Shown here: one piece after another, positions 53,329 through 64,000 of the stretch
Layout of the letters: each line of letters begins with the position of its first letter
Numbering within the stretch: the stretch's first letter is position 1
Assembly (NCBI GenBank): GCA_013407085.1
Contig: JACCGJ010003132.1
Location: 1 to 64,000 of the forward strand
Length of the DNA stretch: 64,000 bases
DNA from: Atriophallophorus winterbourni
Taxonomy: Eukaryota; Platyhelminthes; Trematoda; Plagiorchiida; Microphallidae
Reading direction: 5' to 3'
Notes under the pieces: model-generated
Databases searched by the model: none
What the model was told of the DNA's origin: nothing
The model's input: the letters and a program-made list of their open reading frames with translations, nothing else
Program-made: the position numbers and the translations under genes

Positions 53329-53525
53329 TGATGAATTGAATAGTATTGAATTGGATAACCAGCCCAAGAATGTAAGTGAGAACAAACGACGCTCACTCGA
53401 ATTACAGTATGCATTGAATAATGTAGGTTTTACAACGATAACTTGAATAACAGTATTATTGATTATTGTTGAATGAATGATGGTGAATGATTGAGTATTA
53501 TTGATCGTTAATCGAACAATCACCA
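53329..53525 (-). repeat. LTR of gag-only element 2 (upstream copy)
   Basis: 197 bp; carries a ~14-bp partial duplication near its plus-strand start compared with the other LTR. Confidence 0.85.
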
Positions 53526-53620
53526 CAACTCGGCTGCTGGAACGTAAGCACCTTTTCAGCAACAGTGTGGTCAACCACTGGAATAAGCTTCCAGATAGTA
53601 CGATGACCCCCTAACGTGTT
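53526..53620 (+). mobile_element. CR1-like C-terminal end (continuation of 49690-51961)
   Basis: Reads TRLLERKHLFSNSVVNHWNKLPDSTM then a stop within a few codons (quoted in part: FSNSVVNHWNKLP), the standard CR1 tail that is missing at 51961. It confirms the split. Confidence 0.8.
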
Positions 53621-55160
53621 AAGCTCTAAGAGGGAATTAAGCGCCAAATGGCATACCCTATTTTCACCATTGTCTAAAAAACAAAAAAATCACTAAAACA
53701 TGTATCTGTATTGTTCACGCATATTATTGCATTGTTTCTTGGTTTGATGACCTTTTACCGTACTGTTGAAGAGAACCCATACCGTACTTTCCACATATCC
53801 GGAAATAAAAACGTGCAAACTTTACGGAGTGTATACTCAATATCGAACTACCGGGTGCTCATCCGCAAAACGTCGAAGTAAATATGGGTGCGTGATTTGC
53901 TTTAAGCCACCTTCAGCCCTGTGCAACTTGAACTTGAACGTGAACAATACACTTAACTGTCGAACTTGGGCAACTTGAATCAACTTTGAAAAACTAAATG
54001 CATAATCCATCTTCATTAACGATAATGCATAAAACTTTCTTTTAGTGGATCCACTTTTTTTAAAACAAGAACAATGTCAATTAAACGCCGCAACATGGTT
54101 ACTAAAATTTGAAATGTACCTCTTGTATTATACGTAATAATTAACAAAATGTTAAACAAAAAATTCCACTGATTAATAAACATGTCATAAATATAAAAAT
54201 CAATTATACGAAAACGATTTAAAACGTCGTATACAGACATTTTCAAAATATTTACTAACAAACCAGTCGCGAGTCCAACATTTCTGACATGAAGCGTCCG
54301 ACTAGAGCTTTATACAAAACCTCAATCTTAGTCGAACAAAGTTTTGAACTCCCCAGTAATATTAAATTTGTCTACGTGGCCATATTATATACACCCCCTG
54401 GATCATTTGATGTTATTTAGAAGTCAAAATCATTGCGGAATTTGTGAAAGTGATCATCGGAATCAGCAAATGCATCCCGTTTTTGGTATCTCCCAAGTTA
54501 ATTCAAAGTCTTGCAGATAAATTGAAAAAAGAATAGAGAGATACCACAATTACAAGCTTACAATTACATTCATCTCGGTCACAGATGTAGCAGATAAACA
54601 CCCAAAGTGAATTATCAGAAAGTAGTTATGAACTAATTGATGGTCAGTCTGCGAGTATTCTGGTTATAGCCACGTACAATATGAATTGAACTTCAGAATA
54701 TGTATTGCTGGACGTGCTGAAATTTTAAGACGTTAATCTTCAATGTACGATGGAAAACGCAAGTCCACAAAAATCCGATGCATCCCCGGTAGAGCGGAAT
54801 GTGTTGTATGATTTAAGAATAATAACCGAGATAAACAAATCGCGAGAGTCATTATGAACATGCTACTTAACTCCTCCGTAGAGCTTCGCAAGGTAGATGA
54901 GATGCATGATATCTGTTAACAATGAGAAAGAGTCGTTAGCCAGTGAACGTCAGATGTTGTACAATCATCGAGTGAGAGAATTTTCAGAAACAAATTGGAT
55001 ATGTTTATGCGTAGTAATTCCACCCTACATCCCGTTTATATAACATGATCTTTATACAACCGAATATTTTTCCACTGTACTGAGACAATACCAAATATGT
55101 TTTTGAAACTACAAACCTGTTGATCTTCATAATGCCTCAATTTATTTTGTATATATATAG
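53621..55160. other. no gene seen
   Basis: AT-rich, short frames only, no repeat from elsewhere in the window recognised. Confidence 0.4.
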
Positions 55161-55164
55161 TCCT

Positions 55165-55240
55165 TATACGAATATCCTGTGGTTTTGTACAGCTACGAGC
55201 TTTTTATACCATAAATTCTTGATTCTTGAATCTTGAATCG
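55165..55240 (+). mobile_element. CR1-like 3' terminus
   Basis: Ends with ACCATAAATTCTTGATTCTTGAATC, the same (ATCTTGA)n-type end as the element at 16193-17655. Only the 3' untranslated end is recognisable. Confidence 0.5.
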
Positions 55241-56404
55241 TGTTTGTAATTGAAGACCATGGATGTTAAAGACGAAACGAGTGTGAATAAGTTACTAGAT
55301 GACTTTGCGCTCGTGGAAGAATTCTCATGTTCATGCTTGTTGCGTGAACGAATCCGAGACATTGTCCATGGTTGAATGTCAGATTATGCATTAATCCTTC
55401 AAAGGTGTGTCCTACTAAGTTAATTAGTGGTAGTTCTATCGCATGATGTCAATTTGACGGTCAAATATTGATTGATTGAATGCAGCAGAGATATAAGGAC
55501 GAATGTCCTTGTAGAAACCGTGAAATGTTGTTTTTCATACGACGACGGATTTACATTCACGACGAAGAGTAGCTTTATCAGCAAAAGTTCGATTGGTAAT
55601 TGTGATACTATACAGATGATACTGTTGCTGTTCAGGTACATCTTGCATATTAAATTCACACGAACATAGAAGTAACAGTTTACCTGTCATGGCAGTTTCG
55701 TTACTCTGTGGATGTTCACAACCAACTTTAAACTCGCGCGCTGCAGCACCAAGATGTCGGTGGTAGTAGCAGATATTTTACCAGCTATGAGGTCGTATCG
55801 TTGTGAATTGAGTATTTATTCTCGAGACGTAACAATGCGTAAGAGAATCAATGGATTGTTGTTCGATCGAGTTCTGCATCGCGTCGCTGTGAGATTCATT
55901 CAGAATAAGAAATGATTAATAACCGTAGAACGCACGTGTTGTTTGCGATTTGTACAAGTGCGAGAAGATAAAGTTTTGTGGCAGAGGATGTCAAAATTTG
56001 TACTGTTTTTGAAGGGAGGAATTCGAACAAAAGTTTGCGGTGTATCGCCTCGTCCACTCGAACAATATCAATCAGGGAATGCATATGTTTTACCGGTTGC
56101 GATGTTTAACATCGATTTCAGTGTGTAGTATTCGGAGTTTATCTTCGACAGATTGAGTAGTCTTTTTTAATACGGGTTATTTCAAAATTCATTATTTAAG
56201 AAGTTATGCTAGAAAAGGTTTGTAGCTGTACAAAGCCAAATAATATTGGTATAACGACAAATATATATATAAAAGTTGAGGCAACAGATATATCGACAAT
56301 TTTTGTAGTTAAAAATGTCATCTATTGTCTTGGTATGATGGAAAATATTCATTAAGATAAATATCGTGTGAAGTTGCTTACTTAAGTTATATAAGTGGGT
56401 TGTA
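55241..56404. other. no gene seen
   Basis: A 39-codon frame from ATG 55259 and the frames at 55712-56128 have no recognisable domain. Confidence 0.35.
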
Positions 56405-57345
56405 GAGTGGAATTACTTAGCATAAATATATCCAGTTTGTTCCTGAAAATCCTTTCACATAATGATTATACAACGTCTGACGGTAAGGAGTTCCATAAGA
56501 AAAAAGCGCGCGCCGAATAGAAGAACCGACGGCATTTTCGGTAAGAATGTGTACAAGTATGTTTTTTATGTTTGACAATAATCTAACAATATTTTGATAT
56601 TTTTTACCATCCGACCCAATGTACATTTTTGTGTGTCTTGTAAAGCATAGCTTTTTACCTGCATATAATCTATGAATAATCTATGAATGAATATCTAATG
56701 CCAATGTGTGCGTGTTTTGGCTTGGACAGACACAAAATAGATGCCTCAGATGATGAATCGTTCAGTTCAGTATTTTATAGGTGAGGATTAAATTCAATCT
56801 AAACCGCCTGCGAACCAGTCTATCCAAATTAAGATGCGCCAATCAATATTCGTGAAGGAGGTCTCAAATACAGACTACCCATGTAGTTGCTCGTGATAAA
56901 TCCTGATCTTGATATCCTTTTTTCCCCATGGCGACTAAGCTTGTACTGAGTAATAAATCACTGGGTTAATGTACGTATTTCGGAGCAAGGGGAATGTTTC
57001 AAGGGAAAACGTGGAAAAATAGATCGAAGCATACTTATCACGCGGCTAGCTCGGTAGTACTCGGCTTCAAATTGCATGCTTTTCTCCAAACTTTTACTAA
57101 TCCAAACGCCGAGATTTTTTTCATCTAGTGTCCATCCCAGTTTTTAGTATCCGAGCTTGTAGAAGAATGGGAAATTTATACCTCTCTGCAACATTTCGCT
57201 ATTTATGAAGTTAAATGGAAGCTTGTTCCTCTCTGACCACCTTTCCAATATATACAAATAGCTCTGTGAGCACAAACCGTCGAGGCTTGACTTGATTCGC
57301 AACTAGTATTCAGCATCATCCGCAAAAAGAACCATATTGGCTGTG
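56405..57345 (-). mobile_element. CR1-like RT C-terminal part, degenerate
   Basis: DNA and broken frames match 16500-17230 of the better copy. Near 56510-56460 the minus strand reads CRRFFYSARAFFLWNSLPSDVV. Near 56930-57250 the DNA follows the region coding DLGVLV, HKLxxW and surrounding blocks. Multiple stops. The catalytic FADD region is lost or unreadable at the 57345 edge. Confidence 0.65.
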
Positions 57346-57808
57346 ACGATTTCGGAAGTTCGTTGTTGTACACCAAAAAGTGAACCGGGCAGTGGTAACG
57401 AACCGTGTGAGTGGCACAATTTCTATAAAAGCTTCTGCAGTGGCACATGCTAGCAGACAGGCATAAGTGTACAATTACATATGTTCCAGTTATGTAATGC
57501 CATTTAGACGAAGTTTGAATGCTAGTTTTGGAAATCAAACATTTGAAAGATCCAAGTGAAATGACAGGATTGCAATTTTGATCGATTTTGGAGTGAAATG
57601 CGTGTTAACATATAAAATGTAATTCTGTATTCATTATGAAATATGAGGGAATAGACGAAAATTCTAACTTGCGAATTCGTATTCGATCTCAACAAACTGT
57701 ATTTATGGGCTCACCAATTTGTATTGGATATGTACTGAATGTAATTTACCAAAAAGCTGATTAGAACGCATGAATATTCAGGCTGTATGTATTCTGGTAA
57801 TATCCATG

Positions 57809-57810
<2 letters not shown>
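57346..57810. other. no gene seen
   Basis: May contain further decayed RT sequence but nothing is readable. Confidence 0.3.

Positions 57811-57878
<68 letters not shown>
57811..57878. repeat. (TAA)n microsatellite
   Basis: About 22 uninterrupted TAA/ATA triplets. Translated frames across it are artefacts. Confidence 0.95.
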
Positions 57879-57879
57879 T

Positions 57880-58858
57880 CAGATCTTCCGAAAATATATA
57901 TTTCGAGAAGACTTCCGGGACGGGTTGAAATATGGAGCAGTTAGCCTTCAGTATAAGGTAGAAAACGCTACTCCACAAACAACCGATGTTAGAATGGTTG
58001 GTTTGGTTTAGGATTAGGAAAACTAGATCGATCAAAATTTGTCTCTTAATAACCGTTTCTTGAATGATACCCACTAAAGCAACTTTCTTGATTCTGCAGT
58101 AAGACTGGCACACATCAAGAGTAATGTTACAAGCTGAAGCTATCGAATCTCATATCAAGTTATGTAAGATTTTATGTGATTGTTCGGGAACAGCGCAAAG
58201 AAAAACGTTCTCGGCTCTAAGAAAGCTGGCAAATGTTTATTGAATAAGGGAATTTATCCTGGTAAGTTCATCTCGCGCAGGCACCCACATAACAAAATTT
58301 GTGATCAGCCTGAAATATATGCTTTTCATTCACATGGCAATCATATGACGGGCGTAATGATTCCAGTTGTATTTTATCAGAAATCGAATGTTCGAGTCAA
58401 TGGTGGCTGTTTCTGAATAAAATAGTCTAGGTATACTTTTAAATATCCTCCATCAACTTGACTCAAAATATTTTCGCCCAACCACCCTTAACACGTGTAG
58501 CAACTTAAGTTAAATTTCGTCGAAAGGATACAAAAATTTTCCAACTTGCTTTTTTTGTCTAATATAATAGAGCTTATTAAAATAAATAGTTTTTCATCAT
58601 GTTCCCGTCCTTTCAGAACACGACCTTGTTCATGGTCACATGATCTCGATTTTCTGACACAAATGCTTGTGCAGAATATGCGTATCCCCAAGTGATATGC
58701 AATGCCTGAAACTACACATTGCAATATTAGCAGTATCATAAAGCTGAGGTTTATAATTTATCCGTTGTTCAAGTCAATTCCTCATAAGGAGTGCGAGTGT
58801 TGAACTAAACGCAAGTCACATGTTAGAACGGGCCAATCACGTTTTGGGGTCAAATAAA
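57880..58858. other. no gene seen (upstream of the muscleblind-like exons)
   Basis: Frames such as 58180-58416 lack a recognisable domain. Could be promoter or intron of the muscleblind-like gene. Confidence 0.35.
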
Positions 58859-58859
58859 G

Positions 58860-59139
58860 ACACAACATCACGTGCACTTTGATCGATATGCCATATGGAC
58901 AATTGCACATGGATTTCAGGCAAATCAACTGCCGTAATTTGTCGTTAGTCCCACTTGTTGAACTGATGCGGCACTTGAATGACATTTTACCAAGAACAGC
59001 TCGAGAATTGTTGGATTCTTTGCTAAATTTTGGTGGTTTGGTTCAAAGTGGAGTCGCAAGGCCAACAACTACTGGACCAGCAGACGCTTGTCAATCCGGT
59101 TCAGCGATTAATGAACCTGCTAAAGATACTGTCACAAGT
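58860..59139 (+). CDS. muscleblind-like CCCH protein, exon A
   Basis: Open from acceptor AATAAAG|ACACAAC (58860) to donor ACAAGT|GTAAGT at 59140, phase 0. An internal ATG at 58888 could be the start. It encodes a conserved-looking helical segment (LVPLVELMRHLNDILPRTA, then RELLDSLLNFGGLVQSG) and a Thr/Ala-rich linker. No zinc finger is in this exon. It is joined to exon B because both junctions are phase 0 and the strand agrees; the link is an inference. Confidence 0.5.
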
Positions 59140-60519
59140 GTAAGTTGTTGACTTTTTCATTAGTGACTGAGTTTGAACAAATAAAATAATCTATTAATGA
59201 ATATTGATTCCGATAAACCGGATCAAATTACAAGAACGAGTGTGTTAACAGAAAAGGTCTTGATAACTTCATGTTGATATAAAACATCCAAGTATTAATT
59301 TTAATGTTAATAAGAGCACACTGGTTAAGCTATCACTTGCTACTTATACTTGAAATTTTTTCCACTGCTAACAAACATTTACAAAATCACGAGCATGTTG
59401 TATGTTATGTTGCCACATATTCATAGAATGCACGAGACCAGAGACATTCATGTTGTCCAGGCATATAAGATAAGGCCTAAATAATAAATGAAAAATGCCA
59501 ATTAGACTCAAGTACTTACCAGAATATATTTAAAGTCCGGTAGCAAATTAAACAAGTAAACTGATATCAGTGGATTAGGGAAGGGCAGAGCGAGTATTTA
59601 TTATAGTATATCATCCGTGAAAAGCATTTCGAGGTTAAAGAATATTTTACGTTCGACAAGTCAATAATAATCAATTTTATATCAAACACACTGCGCGCAC
59701 TGCATTATCTACGTAAATTAAATAAATCGCGCAATGTTATTTAACTTGTCAAGGAAAACTCGAGAAAACAGTAAAAATTCTTGACACCTGAGAAATGTAT
59801 TTTCATTTTAAATCACATTCATTTGATTTTTGATGAGGGTTGAAAAAGAATATCTACCAAGACTAAAAGATTGAAAATGCAAATTGTGTTTTAAGAAGAG
59901 GGAGACTTATGAATCCATCATGTGGCCGAAAATTTCAAATAAATAAAAATAATAAATATGCCAAAAGTGCATATTCAATAACTAATACTTCTCGCGAAGT
60001 AACAATTGCCAAAATGTTAAAATAAATGTAATCTAATTGGTTGGCAACGTTAGTTATGGTTGAGCCATGATATGCTTATAGATCTTTTCATTCCATTACC
60101 TCGATTCTCTATAGCCTCTTTTTATCGTCGTAAATTAAGTTTAACAATCTGCTTCAAACAACATTGCATATTTAAATGGAATTTATCACAAAAACTCCAC
60201 TGAAGGTTTTTACGTTTTAGTTTTCAAATTGTGAAATATTCTCATTCTTTTAAAGCATATGGATCTTGCGCGTATCGTTCCCACAAAAGGATTATACACA
60301 ACACGAAATCGCTCATCGGGTGTGATTTAAATGCAAGAAAATGTGGATTTTTCAATAAAATAATGTGCTTTATTTCTTCTATGATCTTTAGACAAACTGC
60401 TTGAAATTAGTAATCGATTATAGATATGTTTATGACTAATTTGAAACATTTAAACTTATTTAAATAATAGATGAGTGCGCCTTAAATTCAACTTCTATAA
60501 TAATATGTGTAATAATATA

Positions 60520-60597
60520 TATATATACCCATATTTTGACTCTGTGATTATTGTAAAGTTTTTTGCTTTTTCAACCATAAATCTTGAATCTTGAACC
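60520..60597 (+). mobile_element. CR1-like 3' terminus inside the muscleblind-like intron
   Basis: Ends CAACCATAAATCTTGAATC then TTGAA, the same (ATCTTGA)n end as 16193 and 55210-55240. Confidence 0.5.
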
Positions 60598-60681
60598 TAG
60601 AGGTCATAAATAATTCAAATAATAAAAAGATGTTTGTTTTTCAACGTATTGTGGTGCTCACAATTTGTTTATCATTAATAG

Positions 60682-60990
60682 CCTAAAAATGTAACTCAAA
60701 CGAATCATTTGGGATACTCAAGTGATTGTCAACATCTAACAATGGACAGAGATACTTTGCAATCGAACAATACAACTAATCAAAATCCACCCCTGGATGA
60801 ATCGACAAATACACGTGGTGGAAGATATGATTGGTGCCGATGGCCAATTTGCTTGAATTATTATTTTAAAGGATGCTGCCAATTGGATGAACGTGAATGT
60901 TTAGACATTCATGCCACATCAGATTATGCACCGGTGATCGACAGCAAAGGTTACATCCGAATCTGTTTCGACGCGCTGGGAGTCGGTGGG
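60682..60990 (+). CDS. muscleblind-like CCCH protein, exon B (first zinc finger)
   Basis: 309 bp from acceptor TTTATCATTAATAG|CCTAAA to donor GGG|GTAGGT. After an Asn/Thr-rich stretch comes a CCCH zinc finger: CLNYYFKGCCQLDERECLDIH (C-x8-C-x6-C-x3-H). Then comes the inter-finger segment APVIDSKGYIRICFDALG, which opens the second finger. This follows the muscleblind layout: finger 1, then an (ENGRVIACFDSLKGRC-like) link. Muscleblind proteins bind YGCY RNA motifs and regulate splicing in the nucleus. An alternative donor at 60986 (phase 1) would give the usual C-x7-C spacing in finger 2. Confidence 0.7.
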
Positions 60991-61139
60991 GTAGGTTATC
61001 ACATATCAAAATTATTCACTTCTATAGAATGCAAATTGTATATCACCTGGTAACATGCCATAAGTATCCGATAGGGATTGTTGTAGATTTGTAAAATGTT
61101 TTGATGATGAGCTACCGAGAAGAAATATATTTCACTTCA

Positions 61140-61460
61140 AGAAATCGTCATATAATGATTATATATATAATTTATTCATTATTTATTTATGTATTTATTT
61201 TTATTTATTTATTTATAATATATATATAGATATATAATTTTTGATATTGATAAATATTTTGTATGTGGCAGAATGCCGTCCAGTGTTATATTATACTATG
61301 TTAGGCTATGCTATACAATACTAAATTATACTGTATATAACTTTAATAAACTGTAGTATACTAAACTACGAAATTCTATGCTATGCTTTACAATACTCTT
61401 TCAAACGGCACAACCCGTACCTATAAAATGCAATACTATAATTTACTATACCAAACTATA
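61140..61460. repeat. cryptically simple AT-rich sequence
   Basis: ATTTATTTATT runs, a TA-rich core near 61215, then repeated CTATACTA/CTATGCTATAC words to about 61470. It lies in the intron between exons B and C. Confidence 0.7.
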
Positions 61461-62014
61461 CTGTGCCATACTGTTACAAGCAAGAATAGATAGATGTCTA
61501 GTAATTATCGTTATCTTCAGACCGGGAATGATGTAGAATCAATAGCGTTTGTTTCAGTTTGACAGAGAATACTCGATGCATTGTAAATTACCTCGCACCA
61601 AATCACGTTGAGATTTTAATCATGATCTGAAAAGTAAATATATTTTAAGTTGAAATAGTTGAGATGCGTTAAACCAAAAGCACTCTATTTTTCACTTTTT
61701 TCGTAATCCCGCTAAAATTTGGTTGTTACGGGCGCTCAATTTAAATGACTAGTGTGCTCAGTCGACTGTCAGTTGGAATGCATACTTGATATAATCAGGC
61801 GCCCAAGGAAAAGCATTTTTATGCGAATTAATAAAACACATTGCAAATTTGGATAAAATTTCTATTATAGATACAGTAGCCAGTCATACTATATGATATT
61901 CAAAACCATTATTTCGCCTACGAAAATGTGTTCAATATTCATTTTGAATTTTATTCCGTTTTATAAAACTAACTACTCGCAAAAAATTTGTTGCCCATTT
62001 ATATCCATATCTAG

Positions 62015-62311
62015 AAAGTGTGCAAACGAAGACCTGGTCATTGCCGATTTTTCCACGCTCCCGCGCACATTCGTTTTTACCTACTGGAAATACGCCATCA
62101 GCATCGAATTGAACGCTGGAATAGAAATCATACCACAGAAAGTGTGGATGGAACCAAGACATTAAACCTTGCAAATGTTGCTGCTCTCCTCTCGCGGTTG
62201 TCGGAATTGAAGCTAAATCCAGAACAAGCAATTGAACTCTTATCGGTCGTACTAGCTGGTAACGCTGACACAATATACTCTCCGCGGACAACGCTGCACA
62301 CGTGGTCATGA
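62015..62311 (+). CDS. muscleblind-like CCCH protein, exon C (second zinc finger, C-terminus)
   Basis: From acceptor CCATATCTAG|AAAGTG (or four bases later) to the stop TGA at 62309-62311. It completes finger 2: VCKRRPGHCRFFHAPAHIR, where FFHAPAH matches the muscleblind FHPPAH ending. A basic linker and an amphipathic pair of helices (VAALLSRLSELKLNPEQA, IELLSVVLAG) follow. The Cys-to-Cys spacing of 6 is two longer than in vertebrate muscleblind second fingers. If it ends here the protein is short, as in insect and flatworm forms. Confidence 0.7.
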   Translation, partial: KVCKRRPGHCRFFHAPAHIRFYLLEIRHQHRIERWNRNHTTESVDGTKTLNLANVAALLSRLSELKLNPEQAIELLSVVLAGNADTIYSPRTTLHTWS

Positions 62312-62413
62312 CCTCAATCCTCGTCTTTCATACATTCTTGTTAATTTGGGACAACATTGATATTAAGTGGATCAATCAATCGAAATCAATTTGTATCAAA
62401 TTTATGCTAACAG

Positions 62414-62448
62414 AATAAATTGATCATTTTGATACCATATTCAATAAA
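62414..62448 (+). terminator. polyadenylation signals after the muscleblind-like gene
   Basis: AATAAA at 62414-62419 and at 62443-62448, about 100-140 bp after the stop. Confidence 0.5.
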
Positions 62449-62449
62449 C

Positions 62450-63798
62450 ACATGGTCGTTAATGTTATGCATAAGTGTAAATGTTACAGAAATAACTGGG
62501 ATAGCCTAACACCATATTCAGTGTGCCTACCACAACGTTCACTGTTCCATGCTGACTTTATCCCTGCGTCTATTCTACGTAGAAGCCGATAAACAACGGA
62601 AACTTGATTAGCTCAGTGCTGGGGATTTGAGCATTAGAATACGTCGGTATAATAGATATTGTTTCTCAGCGTTGGTAACTTAGTAATTTGAGTTGAGCCT
62701 TACTTTAGCGAGTTTGATTGGAACGAATTTATAATGCGTACCAGATCAAAATCTTTAATTCACTGACGATTCACTCACCAACGATAATTGATCAAACATT
62801 TAATAATTTCATCCTAAATCACAGTGAGTGGAACTAAAAATTATCGATTGGAGGAGTTGTAGTCCACAATATACTGACAACGATGGAATGACTGATGCGT
62901 GCATACATGCTGCCACTTAGAAATCAAAAGCAAATCAAAACTATAATAATCGATCCTTCACGAATATACGTCCTTCCAGAATTAACTAGTCGCTTTGCAA
63001 CATTCCATCTACTTTTGTTTAAAAGTAGGTTACTACGAGAAAAATGCAATTGAGTTTTGTCAGCAATCCGTTGGATGTAGTGGAAATTTTTAGAGTTTCC
63101 AGCTCTCGCGTTAAGAATTGGCATTCTTAATCAGTATACTTTACGTTGTATAAAGACATATTTCTCCGTGGTATAATGCATATTTAACGACGGCTTCAAT
63201 GTTTGACTAAGCTTATCATGTTTCCACGGTTTCATAACTCACTGAACCTACTCTTATGCTTTACACTCGATGAAGTCAATCAGCTAGAAACTAGTTCTGG
63301 TGTGTAAGTAAGCAACAAAATATATCGGAAACGTACAAATTCGCCTAGGCTTTGCGGGCAATTCCATCAAAATAAATGTTATTTTATGACTGGTTCTAGT
63401 TTTATTAACCATATCGTTTGTATGTTGAGTAAACATTTATTATTTTTGAATTAGTTAGAAGAAAATAAAGAATTCAGCGTTTATGTGACTATAGGCTCGG
63501 ATCCGAGCAATGAAAATCGATTATTTGTTGCATATTGCTTTCGACCTCAAATCGAAAACATTCGTTCCCCGGTTAACCATTTTACCCACCCCGCCTCATT
63601 GTCGCATGCTTTGAGATACAATTCTGTGGTAAACTTTCCCACTTTGGGACTTTAAAGTGTCATTCACAGCAATATAATTTCTATCTGAGTTATAACAAAA
63701 TAAAATATTTATTGTTGCATAACTGACTTTGCTTACGACTCTGGAGTATTAGACGCAAGCATCAGATGAAAGTTGTTGTATGAACGCTTCTTCCTAGG
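62450..63798. other. no gene seen
   Basis: AT-rich intergenic sequence between the muscleblind-like gene and the RT fragment at the right edge. Confidence 0.4.
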
Positions 63799-64000
63799 TT
63801 ATATCTAAAGCCTTCGATGGTGTTGATCACATTTTGCTGCTTGAGAAGCTGCAGGTTGTCGGTATCACTGGAAATCTGGAAGCTCGTTTCAATATTTATC
63901 CTCTCAGATGCAACGTGAAATTTACAGTGGAAGGCGAAATTTCTAGGGTGATGAAGGTTATGAGCAGATTCTCGAAATATTCAATACCCGGTCCAATACT
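63799..64000 (+). mobile_element. CR1-like reverse transcriptase fragment, cut by the window edge
   Basis: Reads YISKAFDGVDHILLLEKLQVVGITGNL in one frame (quoted part: SKAFDGVDHILLLEKL), then a diverged stretch ending in PGPI. This matches SKAFDRVNHSLLLQKLQNVGV ... GSVLGPI of the 16193-17655 family in the same order. It continues beyond the window. Confidence 0.75.

Larger units (their letters stand above)
51962..53525 (-). mobile_element. gag-only LTR retroelement 2, nested in CR1
   Basis: Direct LTRs 51962-52143 and 53329-53525 (TG...CA) flank 1185 bp with a single gag gene. Immediately inside the upstream LTR (53328 downward) lies a possible primer-binding stretch TTTGGCGTCGCGAGCAGGA, followed closely by the gag ATG. 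The LTRs differ by about 7 substitutions and one short partial duplication, so this copy is younger than element 1. The CR1 reading frame resumes on the far side, showing a clean insertion. No pol genes. Confidence 0.85.

Noticed and set aside
55259..55378. 39-codon frame MDVKDETSVNKLL as an N-terminal exon
   Set aside because: Coding-like residues, but it ends in a stop without a donor and I could not link it to the muscleblind-like gene.
57787..58113. Open frames of poly-Ile or poly-Tyr across 57811-57878
   Set aside because: They are translations of a (TAA)n microsatellite.
58180..58416. 78-codon frame as an upstream exon of the muscleblind-like gene
   Set aside because: No splice sites in a matching phase and no zinc-finger or other domain.
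1..64000. CRISPR array, bacterial operon, rRNA or tRNA gene
   Set aside because: No regularly spaced direct repeats with unique spacers, no Shine-Dalgarno-led gene series, and no rRNA or complete tRNA cloverleaf seen; the spliced genes show eukaryotic DNA.

Overview
The window looks like nuclear DNA of a flatworm, most probably a digenean trematode. It is AT-rich, its genes are split by canonical GT-AG introns (one only 37 bp), and it is packed with decayed CR1-like, RTE-like and Penelope-like retroelements. The taxon is an inference from gene structure and repeat content; no single gene proves it.

Host genes. (1) 7450-16079, minus strand: four exons of a large helical, armadillo/HEAT-like protein that I do not recognise; the splice phases agree at every junction. 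(2) 27875-28373, plus: a complete two-exon prefoldin subunit 5 gene. (3) 36546-37076, minus: a Flattop (CFAP126)-type axonemal protein exon and a possible first exon. (4) 58860-62311, plus: three exons of a muscleblind-like tandem CCCH zinc-finger protein.

Mobile elements. 1-7 kb: CR1 tails, an RTE element (2240-4475), a Penelope 3' end (5616-5985). 16-19 kb: two 5'-truncated CR1-like reverse transcriptases, minus strand. 19.0-21.5 kb: an intact two-exon MULE transposase. 21.5-24.9 kb: a CR1-type element with a PHD-finger ORF1, starting 24 bp after the MULE stop. 25.1-27.3 kb: a Ty3/gypsy gag-protease-RT remnant. 29-31.8 kb: an RTE-like element, minus. 34-36.4 kb: two Penelope 3' ends facing away from each other. 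41.9-44.4 kb: a degenerate CR1. 44.5-46.6 kb: a Tigger/pogo element with an intron. 47.2-48.8 and 52.0-53.5 kb: two LTR elements that carry only gag, the second nested in a CR1. 56-57 kb and the right edge: more CR1 pieces.

Most interesting: hammerhead ribozymes. At least ten hammerhead-like cores can be read by eye, in two sequence classes. Class 1 (core CUGAUGA, loop AAACA, then GAAA and a self-complementary ACCGGU) lies in ~240-bp tandem units at 6.7-7.1, 8.5-9.0 and 12.0-12.6 kb. The last two arrays sit in introns of the minus-strand helical-repeat gene, in the sense orientation. This is the layout expected of animal 'retrozymes' (small circular-RNA retroelements). Class 2 (core CUGACGA, self-complementary ACGU) sits at the 3' end of each of the three Penelope-like copies, as known for Penelope pseudo-LTRs. 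Penelope elements are the proposed helpers of retrozymes, so both partners may be present here.
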